From the NCBI GenBank assembly GCA_003024785.1, contig PUQB01000246.1, positions 1-64,000 of the forward strand: a stretch of DNA of 64,000 nt. The letters run 5' to 3'. Position 1 is the first letter of the stretch. The number at the start of each line of letters is the position of its first letter. The translations under genes and the position numbers were made by a program. The notes beneath the pieces were generated by a model. It worked only from the letters and a program-made list of their open reading frames with translations, was not told the origin of the DNA and did not search any database. This DNA is from Selaginella tamariscina. Its lineage: Eukaryota; Streptophyta; Lycopodiopsida; Selaginellales; Selaginellaceae. Positions 48,933-63,359 of this stretch are shown here, one piece after another.

Positions 48933-49856
48933 CAGTGTTAACTCCTAAAATATATAATGTAAGTGTCTAAATTTTACAAGTCACCAGGTAGACCTTCCTC
49001 CAGAGCTCTGTACACGGTATAGACACACATACACACGCATAGACCGCATGATTTATAATACGACAGTTCTGACACTTTCAAAGTATTATACGCATATACG
49101 CAAACATTACTAATAATCTATGCATTTCTATAGCTTAAGCATATATTTACTTCGCCGCTGAGGTTTTACTACACTCTATATATAGTTCAGTGAGTTCACT
49201 AGCTCTCCTATAAAAATCTGCTCAGTTGAAGTTCTTTTGCAAGTGAGTGCTCAGCACTTTCCTATGTTTTGCTGCCTGCCAAGATCTTCACAACAATAAC
49301 TCAAGGAAAAACAAAAACATATCTAATTGTATATGCGTGTGTGGGTAAGTGTTGTGTATGTATCTATATATCTGCTTCCAGGATACGATTGAAGTCTTTC
49401 ATGTCCCATTGCTGCCCTCCCGTGTGCTTCCTTTGTGAATAGATTGGCTACATAAGGAAATAATTAAATAGGAAATTGCATTTCTCGCACATATAACACA
49501 CATATTGGAATAGATGTATGTATGAGACCTGCACGTTCATAGTAAGGCACAGTCTTCGCCCGTCCGCGCGAAGCTCAGCTTCGTCCTATAATAAACAATA
49601 TATATGTATATATACATGTACAAGTGTGTGTGTGTGTGTCTATATTAGAGAGAGAGAGAGAGAGAGAGAGAATGCATTTCTTGCATATATCACTATATAG
49701 AAAGCTGTATGTTTATACTTGTGTGTATTTACAATGTATAGATACATACTACAAATTATATAGGTAAATATTACACATATTATACCTGTATATAAGCAAT
49801 GCATATTTATACAACATAAATTAAGTTGAATATATCTCCCCACTGTGCACATATAT

Positions 49857-49899
<43 letters not shown>

Positions 49900-50932
49900 C
49901 ATACATACATAATATGAATATATAGCTCAAACGAGAATATAATAGGCATGCATATAAATATATTTATAATTTATATAAACATGATATAAGGTAGAAATGC
50001 AAAGAAAAATGCATTAAGGTCAAATCCAAATGAGGCATCATCCTTAGGGCTCCCTTACCCTTAACTTACCCCTGTTTTTTAGGCTCCGCCCTTAATTAAA
50101 AATTCCCCTGTTTTAGGGCTATGTACCACGCAATGCAGGAAGGTACTCTCAGAGCATTTACTATTTGAATGATACATAGCGTCTTATATATATATACATT
50201 AACTTTATATATGATTAGCCATCAGTCTCGAGACAGCTAGATTATGTCAATGTGGAGACCATTCACATAACTGTCGTTTTCAACCCACTGTGATCCGGTG
50301 GTCAACAGTGGAACTGGAGCATCAGTGACAATCCTTGCCATGCTAATCTTCCAGGACTACACCCCTACCAGGGTTCTCGAAAAGACGGGGAGATGATCAC
50401 GGAGTTGATGTTTGGAAGATCTGCATTACATGTACACCAGGACTTCATCCACAAACATATTGCAGTTCAATCTGATCGACCCAAACGCATGTTCATTCAA
50501 ATCTTTCAATCTAATATGTTTCCTTCACATAGCCATAGCCAAAGCTGCTTCTCCTCCCGTGCAGGCTGAAAATTCTTATTAAAATCCTATTAACTTTGAT
50601 GTCATCCCGAGGAACACATCTAAGCTAGCAAGGTATAAATATATGATGCCTCTGCTTGATTTCTGAACCCCCTCGCAGAGCACCAGCTTGACAAGCATAA
50701 GAAAAGTCAACTGTCAACCATTGAGCGTGTGAACTGAGTTATATACGGAGCATTGAGTTCTGGTGCATGATAATTCCACCAAGTTTATGTGAGCGAAGGA
50801 AGTTCGATCGAGCAAGTGACGCAGGTATGCGTTATAGACCGATCTCTATCACCGTCAGATCTGCCTCGGGATCGACGGCAGCAAGGGAATAAATACAAGC
50901 TATAAATATAAATGATAATCTAGAAATATAAC
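48933..50932. other. P450-cyclase intergenic region
   Basis: AT-rich with an (AG)n tract at 49,648-49,671 and an (AT)n tract at 49,858-49,893. From 50,030 to 50,930 composition is more balanced, but no frame looks coding. A TATA-like CTATAAATATAAATG at 50,900-50,914 precedes the cyclase start by about 60 bp. Confidence 0.5.
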
Positions 50933-50950
50933 ATGGAGGTTTCATCCTAG
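50933..50950 (+). promoter_or_regulatory. Five-codon upstream ORF of the cyclase gene
   Basis: ATG GAG GTT TCA TCC TAG ends 15 nt before the presumed cyclase ATG at 50,966. If included in the mRNA it could lower translation of the main frame. Confidence 0.4.
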
Positions 50951-50965
50951 GTTGCGGTAATCAGC

Positions 50966-53900
50966 ATGTGGAAGTTAAAGGTTGCGGGGATTGGCCGGCT
51001 CATTTGGTCGTACGAAGAAGAAGAAGAAGAAAACATAGAAAGCGTGGCAGCTATGAAAGCTGTACAAGAACAATTCACCCAGAATCGTCATGTTTCCAAG
51101 CACAGTTCAGATCGGATTATGCGTCTTCAGGTGAGAGAGAATCACACTATCCTAACTATTCAAACCTCTTTGTTATAGCTTATCGAGATGAATCTTTTGC
51201 CTCAAATGCCACCGCAAGTGAAAATTCAAGATCAAGTCATCACAGAAGGTGACATAGATGTTACATTACGTCGAGCTTTGAGATTTTATTCGTCACTTCA
51301 AGCTGAAGATGGTCACTGGCCTGGGGACTATGGAGGACCCATGTTTTTGATGCCTGGTCTGGTAAGTTATTTACAAAATTCCAGCCATTTTGTTTCCTTA
51401 CGTTTTTCAGCAGATTTTCACTTTGTACATTACTGGAACTATGGACATCGTCCTCTCACCAGCACACAAGCATGAAATGCGCCGCTATCTCCTCAACCAT
51501 CAGGTTCTTATTCATGATTAGAGAGTAGGATTTGTGACTTAGAAGATCATGCAGAATGAAGATGGTGGTTGGGGCTTGCATATTGAAGGGCACAGTACAA
51601 TGTTTGGTTCCATACTCTCCTATGTAAGTCTTAGATTGCTTGGCCAGGAAGCAGATTCACAGGATCTAGAGAGGGGGCTAAAGTGGATATTTGACCATGG
51701 TGGCACAGTTGCAGTTCCTTCCTGGGGGAAATTCTGGTTATCTGTAAGTGGTTTAATGTGTCAATAACGATAGTAACATCGTGTTTGAACTTCACAAGGT
51801 ACTTGGAGTATTTGATTGGTCCGGTGTAGCTCCGCTTCCTCCCGAAATGTACTTGCTTCCATATGCCTTGCCCTCCATCCAGGTTTAGGATGCCTATACA
51901 AACTATCTCTTGGTATACTTACAATGCGCATGTTCCAGGACGAATGTGGTGTCATTGCCGGATGGTGTACTTACCCATGAGTTACATATATGGTCGACGT
52001 TTTACTGGAGAGTTGACGGAAACAATCAAAGCTCTGAGGAGAGAACTTTACGCTGGATTGTATGACCACGTGGATTGGAATCAAGCTCGGCATGCTTGTG
52101 CTAAGGTTAGTGTAATTGTCTGTTCTCACTACAATCTACTAAGTTAAGCTTCCAGGAGGATCTGTACTATCCACATACACTTATACAAGATTTTGTATGG
52201 GGAGTCTTGCATCTGGGTGTAGAGCCTGCATTGAGGCATTGGCCTGGTTCGTTGCTGCGAAAGAAAGCTCTTGATACAGTTCTAGAACATATACATTTTG
52301 AAGATGAAAATACTAACTACATTTGTATTGGTCCAGTGAATAAGGTGAAGCACTGTCCTAGTTGTTATATGTTGTGTTGATTTCACATCTATGCAGGCCC
52401 TTAATATGCTTTGTTGCTGGGTGGAAGATCCAAATTCTGAGGCCTTTAAACGACACATACCCAGAGTATACGATTATCTTTGGCTTGCTGAGGATGGGAT
52501 GAAAAATGCAGGTGTGATATGCTATCTATTATATTCATTTGTGACTATTGTAAATCGCAGGGATATAATGGTAGCCAGCTATGGGATACAGCCTTTGCTG
52601 TGCAAGCTTTGATTTCAACAAGAATGCTTGATGAGAGTGGAAAAATGCTAAGGAAAGCTCATTGGTACATTGAACAATCACAGGTTTGGACTTCAGTTGT
52701 AACTTAGCTGTCTAGTAATTACTTCTTTTGATAAGGTACATGAAAATCCAGCAGGAGATTTGGATCGCTTCTACCGTCATAAGTCTAAAGGAGCTTGGCC
52801 ATTTTCCACGCGAGATCACGGGTGGCCTATTTCAGATTGTTCAGCTGAAGGTTTAAAGGTATCTATGCAATAAGTGACCCAATTGTTTTGTTTTTTTGAT
52901 TTGTGAATGTCAGGCTGCTCTACTCCTGTCACTACTTCCAGCAGAAATTGTTGGGGAGTCTATTCCCGCTGAACGCTTGTTTGATTGTGTTGACGTGATT
53001 TATCTTATCAGGTGAGTCGGCTATTTTGTTCATACGTTCTAACATTGACAAGGTGACAGAATGAAAATGGAGGAGTGTCAACTTATGAGCTAACAAGATC
53101 TTACTATTGGATTGAGGTGAGGAATTTGAGGAAATAGTACTTCACTACTGATTTGAAAATGCTTATCAGCTATTCAATCCAGCAGAGACATTTGGAGACA
53201 TAATACTTGACTATCCGTAAGTCTTCTTTTGTTTCTCTTGCTGAAACAATTCTATTTTTGTTTAAAATTGTAGATATGTCGAGTGCACATCAGCCTGTAT
53301 TCAAGCTTTATGCTTGTTCAGAGAAATACATCCTGGTGTTCGAACTAAAGGGATAATGAAGTTCATTCAAAAGGGCTGCAAGTTCATTGAGAGAATGCAA
53401 AGACCCGATGGATCCTGGTATTGTTCTTCTGTCATCAAATACAAGTTTTTGAATTGTATATAGGTATGGTTCTTGGGGAGTTTGCTTCACTTATGGCACC
53501 TGGTTTGCGATTCGTGGTTTAACTGCTGCTGGGAAAACCCATGAAACTTGCTTAAGCATTCGTAGAGCATGTGAGTTTCTATTGTCTAAGCAATTGGTTT
53601 CTGGAGCCTGGGTGAAAGTTATCTTTCAAGTCAGAACAAGGTAAGCACTTCTGCAGAGGGACAACACTACATTCCTGGTACAGGTTTATACCCATATCCA
53701 AGATGGTAAGGACATCTGGTAAACACGGCTTGGGCAATGCTCGGGTTATTCTAGCAGGACAGGTAAGAGAATGACATATTTAAACTTCACTATATGAGTT
53801 TGATATGCAGGCTGAACGAGATCGCGTGCCTCTGGACAAAGCAGCTGCATTTGTGATAAATAACAACTTCAAAATGGAGATTTTCCTCAGGAGGTATATC

Positions 53901-54073
53901 TCATAGGTGAAGTTAAACAAATCTAAACAAGTTTTGATTTGGTGCAGGAAATCATTGGGGTGTTCAATAAGAACTGCATGATCAGTTACTCTGCATACAG
54001 ATGCATCTTTCCAATATGGGCTCTTGGAGAGTACCTGAGCACAAGACAAGATGAAATTCATAATGTCATGTAA
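50966..54073 (+). CDS. Cycloartenol synthase-like oxidosqualene cyclase
   Basis: Eighteen exons separated by 17 GT-AG introns of only 43-57 nt: exon 1 is 50,966-51,130, exon 10 is 52,736-52,858 and exon 18 is 53,948-54,073. Coding length is about 2.24 kb (near 750 codons, normal for the family). It begins MWKLKVA. QW-type repeats are visible ([35 protein letters not shown]), as are [33 protein letters not shown] and [15 protein letters not shown]. The His in MWCHCR, Tyr in GYNGSQ and Ile before SDC are the residues associated with cycloartenol rather than beta-amyrin or lanosterol synthases. The catalytic motif is DCSAE instead of DCTAE. The enzyme folds 2,3-oxidosqualene into cycloartenol, the entry to plant sterols, at the ER. 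About 20 residues after the start (before the acidic stretch) seem missing. Single-base frame corrections are needed near 51,875, 52,505, 53,000, 53,610, 53,720, 53,750 and 53,865. Confidence 0.88.
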
Positions 54074-56080
54074 TATAATTATATATATATAATATATATA
54101 TAATATATATAGACACAAACACATGGCATGTAGTATATATCAAAATCTTCTTAGCATATATTATATATGTACGTTGTATTATACATAATGTGAAAATATA
54201 ATCCAATATGTATTGTTTAACTGTCGTTTACGAATTAACTAGATACTGATTATTTATTAGTAAAGTCTACAGTTTTTAAATTCTAGATTTTTTAATATTC
54301 TAAACGTTGCAAAAGATTAATATTATTGGATTTGTTCAAAAGAAGTATATTTTAAACTTTCTGAATATTACTGGAATCTATTAAGACTATATTTAATGTA
54401 ATTTAAATTTAGCTAAATTTAATTTAATATTAATTGGTTGGTTATCAACCCTTTAGCAAGGTTATATTTTAAGGAGTGCAAAATAATTAAAAGCTTAAAA
54501 TTTAAAATTACTTTTATTTTATAATATAATATTCAATCTGTGGCAAACTAAAAAAGTTTTCATCAATATTATTATATTATTTTCTAGCTTATTTGAAGGT
54601 TAAGGGGTTTTACAGTGTTAAATACATATTACACACTTAACATTTATATAACATTAGCTGTAATTTCTTTTAACATGAACAGTAATGTTTATATAAATAA
54701 TAAACAATACTTGTTTATTATTAAAGATGATCAAAATATATATAGTATTGATTGTGGTGCTAACTCATGGACACATAAGTATTAAAATATACATATAAAT
54801 ACTTGTTTATTATAAAAGATGATGACCTTCCTTCTTAATAAAACTCAGATTATAAAGGATGGAATTATAAATTTTTCTAATAGTTTAAACTATTAAAAAG
54901 GAAATTAAATATCTTTCAGTATATTTTTTGGAAATATATGAATATGTATACAATTATGTATACACAATTATATATAAAGACAAAATTTAAACCTTTGGGA
55001 GACTTGAGATATTATAACAATAATGTTAGATTATGTATATTACCATTTGATAAATAAGTTTGAAGTTATGAAATTACATCAATAATTACAATCATTAACC
55101 ATTACCACTCACTTGTTTCACACTTCTTTATAATTTTTTTTTAATATACATATTAACATATGTATAGTTGTATAGACAAATAGATTATATAGATATTAAA
55201 ATTCAAAGTATTACTTATGAAAAAATTAAATATGTAAACATGCACATAGTAATGGTAAAATATATACGTAGTATAATATATACGAAAGTTCCCATTTGAA
55301 TGAATGTATATATATCTATACATGGTAGATGTTTTAATACATATGCATATAAAAATTAATATGATTAAAAAAATTCATACTCAGTAATAATCAAAGGTTG
55401 AATTATTTTAATGTCTTTGTTTTTTTTTATTACATTGTAATATAAACATTACCTATTATTTGACACTTTGTAAAGTTTAAAAAACAATTGTATAAATATT
55501 TTAAACTCTGTCAAAATATAAACCGGATCCTGCTCGGTTTCATAACATTCTTTTATTCTACAAAAAGGAATGTATTTCTAAAATTTTGGTTTATTATATT
55601 TTCTGGATATACTAACTAAAAGGGAAATAGATTTATGAATGGTATTTATATAACTAAAAGCGATAAATTTTTATAATTTATCAAATGTATATAGAAGACA
55701 ATTGTATATATATATAATTTGAGATCATTTGTCAAACAAATCTCAGCCGATGAAGCGTCATAGATACTCTGTATCTAACATTTGATTATTATATATCCGT
55801 TATTATATTTTATACATAATACATAATATGCATGGATACATTATATTAATTCAAAAATTTAAAATTAATATATATTTGTTTTAGTTTCCTCCTCTTATTC
55901 CCATATTGATTTTAGCTCAGACTTGTATCTGCATATGCAAAGTTAAAATATATATTCTGCTAATGATTACTTTATACTCTATGGTACATACATGTACTTA
56001 ATACTAAGAACATGTATGCATAACATAACCACGCAAACACACACATACATGTGTGCGTGTGTGTGGTGGGGAGAGAGAGA
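54074..56080. other. AT-rich intergenic DNA
   Basis: Converging 3' flanks of the cyclase and hydrolase genes. (AT)n at 54,078-54,110. No ORF, no tRNA-like unit and no copy of the T, X or Y modules was recognised. Confidence 0.5.
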
Positions 56081-56084
56081 GAGA

Positions 56085-57753
<1,669 letters not shown>

Positions 57754-58360
57754 TACTATATTATGAGATACAGAGGAAAATAAAAATAAAACATGAATTC
57801 CTTGTGGATAAATGTAAATTTCTTCAGGGTTAATGCATTTTTAAATTAACATGTCTTTTTTTAAAATAATATTAATTAAAAAAATTAAATAAAATATACC
57901 TATAAACCCTTGGAAACCTTTAGAACTAATGGAATAATTGAAATATTAATTTCCCTTTAATTTCTTATATATGTTTTAACGGGCTATTCTGCAATTGTCC
58001 CCTATATTTGAAAAGTGTTACCTACATATGTACAGCATTGTAGCTCATTGATAAACCCTAATCTCAACTTTACTTTAGTTTATCCTTTATTTAGTTGACT
58101 TAATTATTGTATATTGTAACGCACGCACGCCTTGTGTGGTATGTTTCGTATATTCTGTGGGCATATTTTTGTTTAAACTAGCTTAAGTAAAAAAAATAAA
58201 GTGAAATATTTACTGAATAATTATTTATTTCCAATTCCTCGTCTTAGAATTTAATCTGGTGCGTCGGATGCTAAATTATTTTACTGCAGTTTTAAATACA
58301 ATGCATTTTTTTTATAGAAGGATAACTTCTCATTTAACATTTTTGATTTGTATACTTTGC
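57754..58360. other. Upstream region of the hydrolase gene
   Basis: AT-rich with no ORF. AGCTCCTTGATAAGCCATTA at the hydrolase start (57,736) has a weak echo at 58,031 (AGCTCATTGATAAACCCTAA). GTGTTACCTACATATGTACA at 58,016 also resembles GTGTTCCCTGCATCTGTACA in exon 1 at 57,700. Together they suggest a partial duplication of exon 1. Confidence 0.45.
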
Positions 58361-58484
58361 TAAGAGTCGGGTCCTACTGTCCAGCCACAGTACTTTCTAA
58401 AGCATTAACAACCCACTGTCTCTCATCTATTTCAAACTGCACATCTCAGAATATAAGGGTTTTTCATCGGTGAAGAATATTAAC
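58361..58484 (+). repeat. 5' LTR of the copia element
   Basis: Ends at ATTAACA just before the TGGTATCAGAGC primer-binding site. It is shorter than the 3' copy (about 124 against 161 bp), and the middle parts hardly align, so the element is old or the LTRs suffered indels. Confidence 0.7.
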
Positions 58485-61400
58485 ATGGTATCAGAGCTTT
58501 GGTGATGGTTACTAGGTTATGGAGAAAACGTACAACAGTAGAGAACAACGAGGAGATGATGCTCTTTGACATGTAGTTTTGATGCTTCAACAACACAAGA
58601 GGCGCTCACGAATACAGGCAGTTGAAGCGTTCATCCAGAATCAAGGTTGGTCAGTTATAAAGTTGTGTCATGAAACGACGATCGGTCACAAGTTGCTTCC
58701 TATTTCAATTTTTATGGGTACCCATTTGAGAATTGGTTCAATAAAGTTTTTGTCATTTTTTGATGTGATAACTGTCTTTGGATAGTTCAAGGTTTAAAAA
58801 AGAACTAATGAATGGCACAACACTAAAGTAAGATGATTGTCAACTTCGTAACAACAAAGCAATTTCCTCCATGGGAATTGGCTTGAATTGGACAGCATTG
58901 CAAGGTGTCTTTGGAAATCAAGTAAGTGTAAATACAACATGAGTTGACTTGAAGTCTAATCTGTTTGGATTGAAGATGGACCAAATGAGTCTTCATCAGT
59001 CTGTCTCCGACACATGAAGTTGGTATTGTAGTATAAAAAGTTGTGAACAAGGATAAAATAGCAATGCTTCTCAATGTGTTGACTAGGCTAGAGTACAAGG
59101 CGTTGAAGATGACGTTGAAGAATTCATCTAAGACGTTTGCAAAGATGCAAGCTACACTAATCAACAAGGAAGAGTCAGGAAGACTCGTTGAGCAAGTAGT
59201 GACATCAAGTGCTCTTTTGCAAGCTCCTCTACAAAGCTAAAAAGAGTCCTCCAGGTGCGAGAGGAGTGAGCAGTTAGGCTGGTAGTAGTTTCAAGGCTAA
59301 CGAGAGTAATAGTGGTGCTGGCAGCTACAAGGTCAGCAACTCCAACTCATGAGAGAAGAAAAGTGAGTGCAACTATTACAAGCGTGTAGGACACTACTCA
59401 AGAGAGTGAAGAGACAAAATAGATGGGCTTCCACAAGGATTTGGAAAGAGGAAGAAGCTGTTGAGTTAACCAAAAGCTCTAATGGTTAGAGACGCTTTAA
59501 CTTCAAAAGGTGATGAGAAAATACTCAACTGCGCAACCATGCACATGACTCACAACCACAATGCTTTTCTCACATACTAGGCTCTCCCAATAGGTCGAGA
59601 GGTTGGTTTAGATGATAACCATGGTCTTCTAGTTGTAGGAGTTGGCACAATACAAGTGCAGTTAGCCTCAGGTCATAGGAGGAAGATCCACAACAACACC
59701 ACATCCCGACTCTCTCACACACGTTGCTATCTGTAGGAGCTGCAGCAAATGCTAGCTTCACGTTCTTTGACAATGACAAGTGCATCATACGAGACAAGTG
59801 TAATGACAAGGTGATTGCATTAGGTGCAAAATACGCTACTATCTACAAGTTGAATGCAAAGTTGATGAACTACCACTAGAAAGTGCTCATAGTCCAAGTT
59901 TTAAGACAACTCAATGACATCATGAGAGGCTAGAACACTTGCATGAGACTGGTGTTAAAGCTGTCTTGAGAGAACAAGTGCATCCCAAAGAGCTTGAACT
60001 TAGAGACTCACTTGGCTTTTGTGAAGCGTGTGTTCTTGGAAACAACACAAGAAAATTTTTTTCTTGGTGCTTTGAGACTTCACCAAGCCAGAAACCTTTG
60101 TAGATTATTCACTCTAATGTTTGTGGGGCGTTTCACATTCAAACTCACCAGCACAAAAGGTACTTTGTGATATTCATTGATGACTTCTCTAGATACATGG
60201 TTGTGAGACTCATGCTAAAAAAGTCAGAGGTTCTAGCTCACTTCCAAGCATACAAGGTTTCAGTTGAAAACTTCCAAGAATGTTGCCTTCTGATGTTGAG
60301 AAGTGATCATGGGGGCAAGTACACATCTCGAGCATTCACCAGATACTGCAATAGTCAAGGAATTCAACAACAATTGATTGCACCAGAGAGTCTCTAACAA
60401 AATGGAGTGGCCAAATGAATGAAAAGAACCTTGGTGGAAGCAGCTAGAACAATGCTAGTGCACACTGGTATGTTGCTCGTGTTATGGGGAGAAACAATCA
60501 CCATGGCAACATAAATTCGGAACAAAGTCCCTTTAGAGTTTATTTCTGGATAGGTCCTATGTCAGTTATGGAGCGACAAGAACTTAAATGAAGTACTTCA
60601 AAGTGTTCGGTTGTATGGAGTGTCGGGTGTGTTATGGTTGGCTATTTGCAGAAAGTAAAGCTTATTGACTCCACAACATGACTACCATGATAATTGTCAT
60701 CAGTCTGCATATAAGTTTAATGAGAAGATGCTTCAAGTTTCAACACCAACACATACACTTTTGTGCGAAAATGAAGTTAATTCTATGGCAACTCAAATTC
60801 AGCAATAGTAAGAGCAAGAGGAGCGGTTCTCACCTGAGCGACAGCAATCACAAAACATGGGCATCAAATCACCTATACAAGTTTCATAGGCTAAGGAAAA
60901 TCTTGATCAAGAAGATGAAGAGATTTTTTCAGGCTTTTTAGGCATCTTTGATGAAGCAACGTATCTAGACTCAGTGATGACAGTGAAAACTGAAGTACCA
61001 GCAGCGATGTACTTCAAGATGTGGACTAGTCCTTGATCCCAATAGGCCATTCAGCACCATCACTCGTAGCGGCTAAGTTAGTTACATTTCCCAAGTAGCA
61101 TGTGAAGCGCAAGAGTCAAATCAATATAGGTACTTCCCAACTGTTGAATGTTCATCTGCAGTACCGAGAATAATTCAAGAAGCATTCTCATTTATAGAGG
61201 CAGTAGAGTGGAGAGCTACTATGAAGGAAGAGTACAACTTGTTGCTCAGCATCAAGTCTAGGAGTTAGTCATGTCACCTCCAAGCAAAAAGAAGATGAGC
61301 ACCAAGTGGATATTCAAGCGCAAGCTTGATGAAGCCGGTGAGATGGTACACTACCGTGCATGTTTTGTTGCTCGTGGATTTTCATAAATAGTCAGAGTGG

Positions 61401-62751
61401 ACTTCTCCAAGACCTTCTCACCAATGGCCAAGCTGACCTCCATCTGCATTATTCTTCGACTTGCTACACATTTCAACTTGGAGGTTCACCAACTTGATGT
61501 TAAAACTACCTTCCTCTATGGAGATCTTCAAGAAGAGGTGTATATCTCTCAACTCCAAAGTTTTGAAGTTCTCAGGTCTGAGCATAAGGTCTCCTAACTA
61601 AACAAATCCTTGTATGGCTTAAAACAGGCACCAAGAGCATGGTACCATCACGTCGACAGTTCTCTATGTCACATTGGCTTCTCCAAGCTCGCAATTGATG
61701 GCAATGTATATTTTTTTCTTTGTTGGAGAATCGTTTGTTCTTCTAGTGCTCTACAACATCACGACAACAACTAGCATGCAGTTGGTACGTCATTTCAAGA
61801 AGCATTTTCTCTCAGAGTTTGAGTTTTCAGCTATAGGAGCATCACTTTCTACCTCGGCATTGAGACCGAGAGTTGCAACATTGGAGCTGTCCCAAGCTCA
61901 CTACATTGAAGATATCCTATGTAAGTTCAACATGTAGGATAGCAAACCAGTTTCAATACGAATGGAAACTGCAGCTTCCCTCACTGTTGAGCAAAGTCCT
62001 ACGTTTAAGGAGGAGAAGCTCTCTATAGTTAGGATTTCATACATGTAAGTTGTTGGTTGTCTCATTTATCTAACAGTTTGCAAACGTCTAGACTTGGCTT
62101 TTGCAGTAGGCATGGTTTCAAAGTTTTTAGAAAATCTAGGTGAAGCTCACTGGTCTACAGTCAAATGAATCTTTAAATATCTCAGAGAACAACTAGCTAC
62201 AACCTTAGGTATGGGAAATAGAATGTTCTCCAAGGCAGTGGGAGTAGCAGCAATTGAGCTGAACAAGCTAGAGAAATGGAGTTAATTGGTTATATAGACT
62301 TAGATTGGGTTGACGACCAGGACTCAAAAAATCAATGTCTGGCTATTTATTCTTCTTAGATGGAGGTCTTGTTACTTGGAGTAGCAAGCAATAGACTAGC
62401 ACGGCTCGTTCCTCCACTAAAGTTGAGTATAGTGGCTACAACAGCAGCACAAGAAGCTTGAAGACTTTATGAAGCAGATTAGAGTTCCTCTACACCCACC
62501 TATCAAGCTGTTTTGTGATAATAAGAGTGCTATAGAGCTGTCGAGGAATCCCAGGTTCCATGGAAGAATGAAGCACTTTGAACTCAAGGTTCATTTCATA
62601 CATGAGCAAATGCAGCACAACAAAATCTTGTTGGAGTATATTTCCACAAAGGAGATGACAACTGATATTATGACCAAGCCTCTAGGCCAAGTGAAGTTTA
62701 CATAGCACCAAGACAAGATACAGATATTGGATTTTCCCTGAGTGGGAGTGG

Positions 62752-62912
62752 TAAGAGTCGGCTCTACTGTCCAGATTGGATCTAGTTTATGACGAGCTAG
62801 AATGTGTTCAGAGTTAAAAGGGTTGGATGGAGACGAAGCGTTAACAACTAGTATATTTAAAATTGAAATACATTTCAAAATAGAAGGGTTTTTCATTCAT
62901 GCAAAATATTTA
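62752..62912 (+). repeat. 3' LTR of the copia element
   Basis: Starts TAAGAGTCGGCTCTACTGTC right after the purine tract. The shared tail GGGTTTTTCATTCATGCAAA is at 62,887-62,906. The right end is approximate. Confidence 0.65.
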
Positions 62913-63091
62913 AATACTTTTCTCAAAATTTCAATAACTTGTTAAAAAATAAATTAAATTTTTTAACGTAAAGTATATGCGGAGGATATTCTATAAGCAT
63001 TTTATCAGGGCCGTCCAGTGAATCCTACGGAGGAGATTTCCTCGTCTTGTGCACAAAAATGCCCAGTGTATCATTTTGTGCACTCTGAACG
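62913..63091 (+). promoter_or_regulatory. 5' region of the terminal gene
   Basis: About 180 bp separate the copia LTR from the next gene's ATG, so promoter sequence must lie in or beyond the LTR. AACTTGTTAAAAAATAAATT at 62,938 is AT-rich, but there is no clear TATA box at a defined distance. Confidence 0.35.
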
Positions 63092-63359
63092 ATGGCCATC
63101 ATTGCCCTTACTAGCAGCGCCGCTGCCCTTTCCACCCTTTCCAGCGGCGCCCTTTCTAGCGGCGCCGCTAATCATCACCCGCCTAAATTCGTATGCTCTT
63201 CGTGTTCCTCGTTAGGATTCGTGAATAAAGGCATTAACGGCAGCAATAAGGGGTGCTCTTCATTAGGAGTTTTGAATAAGGGCAATAAGGGCTTCATGGC
63301 GAGTAAGATTCGCGGGGATCGGCTTGAAGTTGTTCGTGCAATTGCTACTGCTTCTCCAG
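63092..63359 (+). CDS. First exon of a probable plastid-targeted protein
   Basis: The ATG at 63,092 opens a frame MAIIALTSSAAALSTLSSGA rich in Ser, Ala and Thr and nearly free of acidic residues for about 65 residues. It then gives KIRGDRLEVVRAIATASPG and runs into a splice donor, CCAG|GTAAGGG, at 63,359/63,360. This is typical of a chloroplast transit peptide: M-A start, hydroxylated residues, and an Arg/Ala-rich end before a likely cleavage site. Imperfect internal repeats (SSLGFVNKGINGSNKG and SSLGVLNKGNKG) are present. The mature protein lies beyond the window, so its function cannot be given. The intron is longer than 640 nt, unlike the roughly 50-nt introns of the cyclase. Confidence 0.65.

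Larger units (their letters stand above)
58361..62912 (+). mobile_element. Ty1/copia LTR retrotransposon, decayed
   Basis: Short LTRs are visible: 58,361-58,484 and 62,752-about 62,912, both starting TAAGAGTCGG and sharing the ACTGTCCAG and GGGTTTTTCAT blocks. The 5' LTR is followed at 58,486 by TGGTATCAGAGC, the primer-binding site for initiator Met tRNA. A purine-rich GAGTGGGAGTGG precedes the 3' LTR. Between them, in copia order, are gag-like sequence (58,580-59,240), integrase (FVIFIDDFSRYMVVRLMLKK at about 60,160; LRSDHGGKYTSRAF at 60,297; about 59,930-60,540), reverse transcriptase (TKWIFKRKLDEAGE at 61,300; LEVHQLDVKTTFLYGDLQEE; LYGLKQAPRAWY at 61,612) and RNase H (IKLFCDNKSAIELSRNPRFH and DIMTKPLG, 62,470-62,705). 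Many stops and frame shifts interrupt it, so it is not autonomous. Confidence 0.9.
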
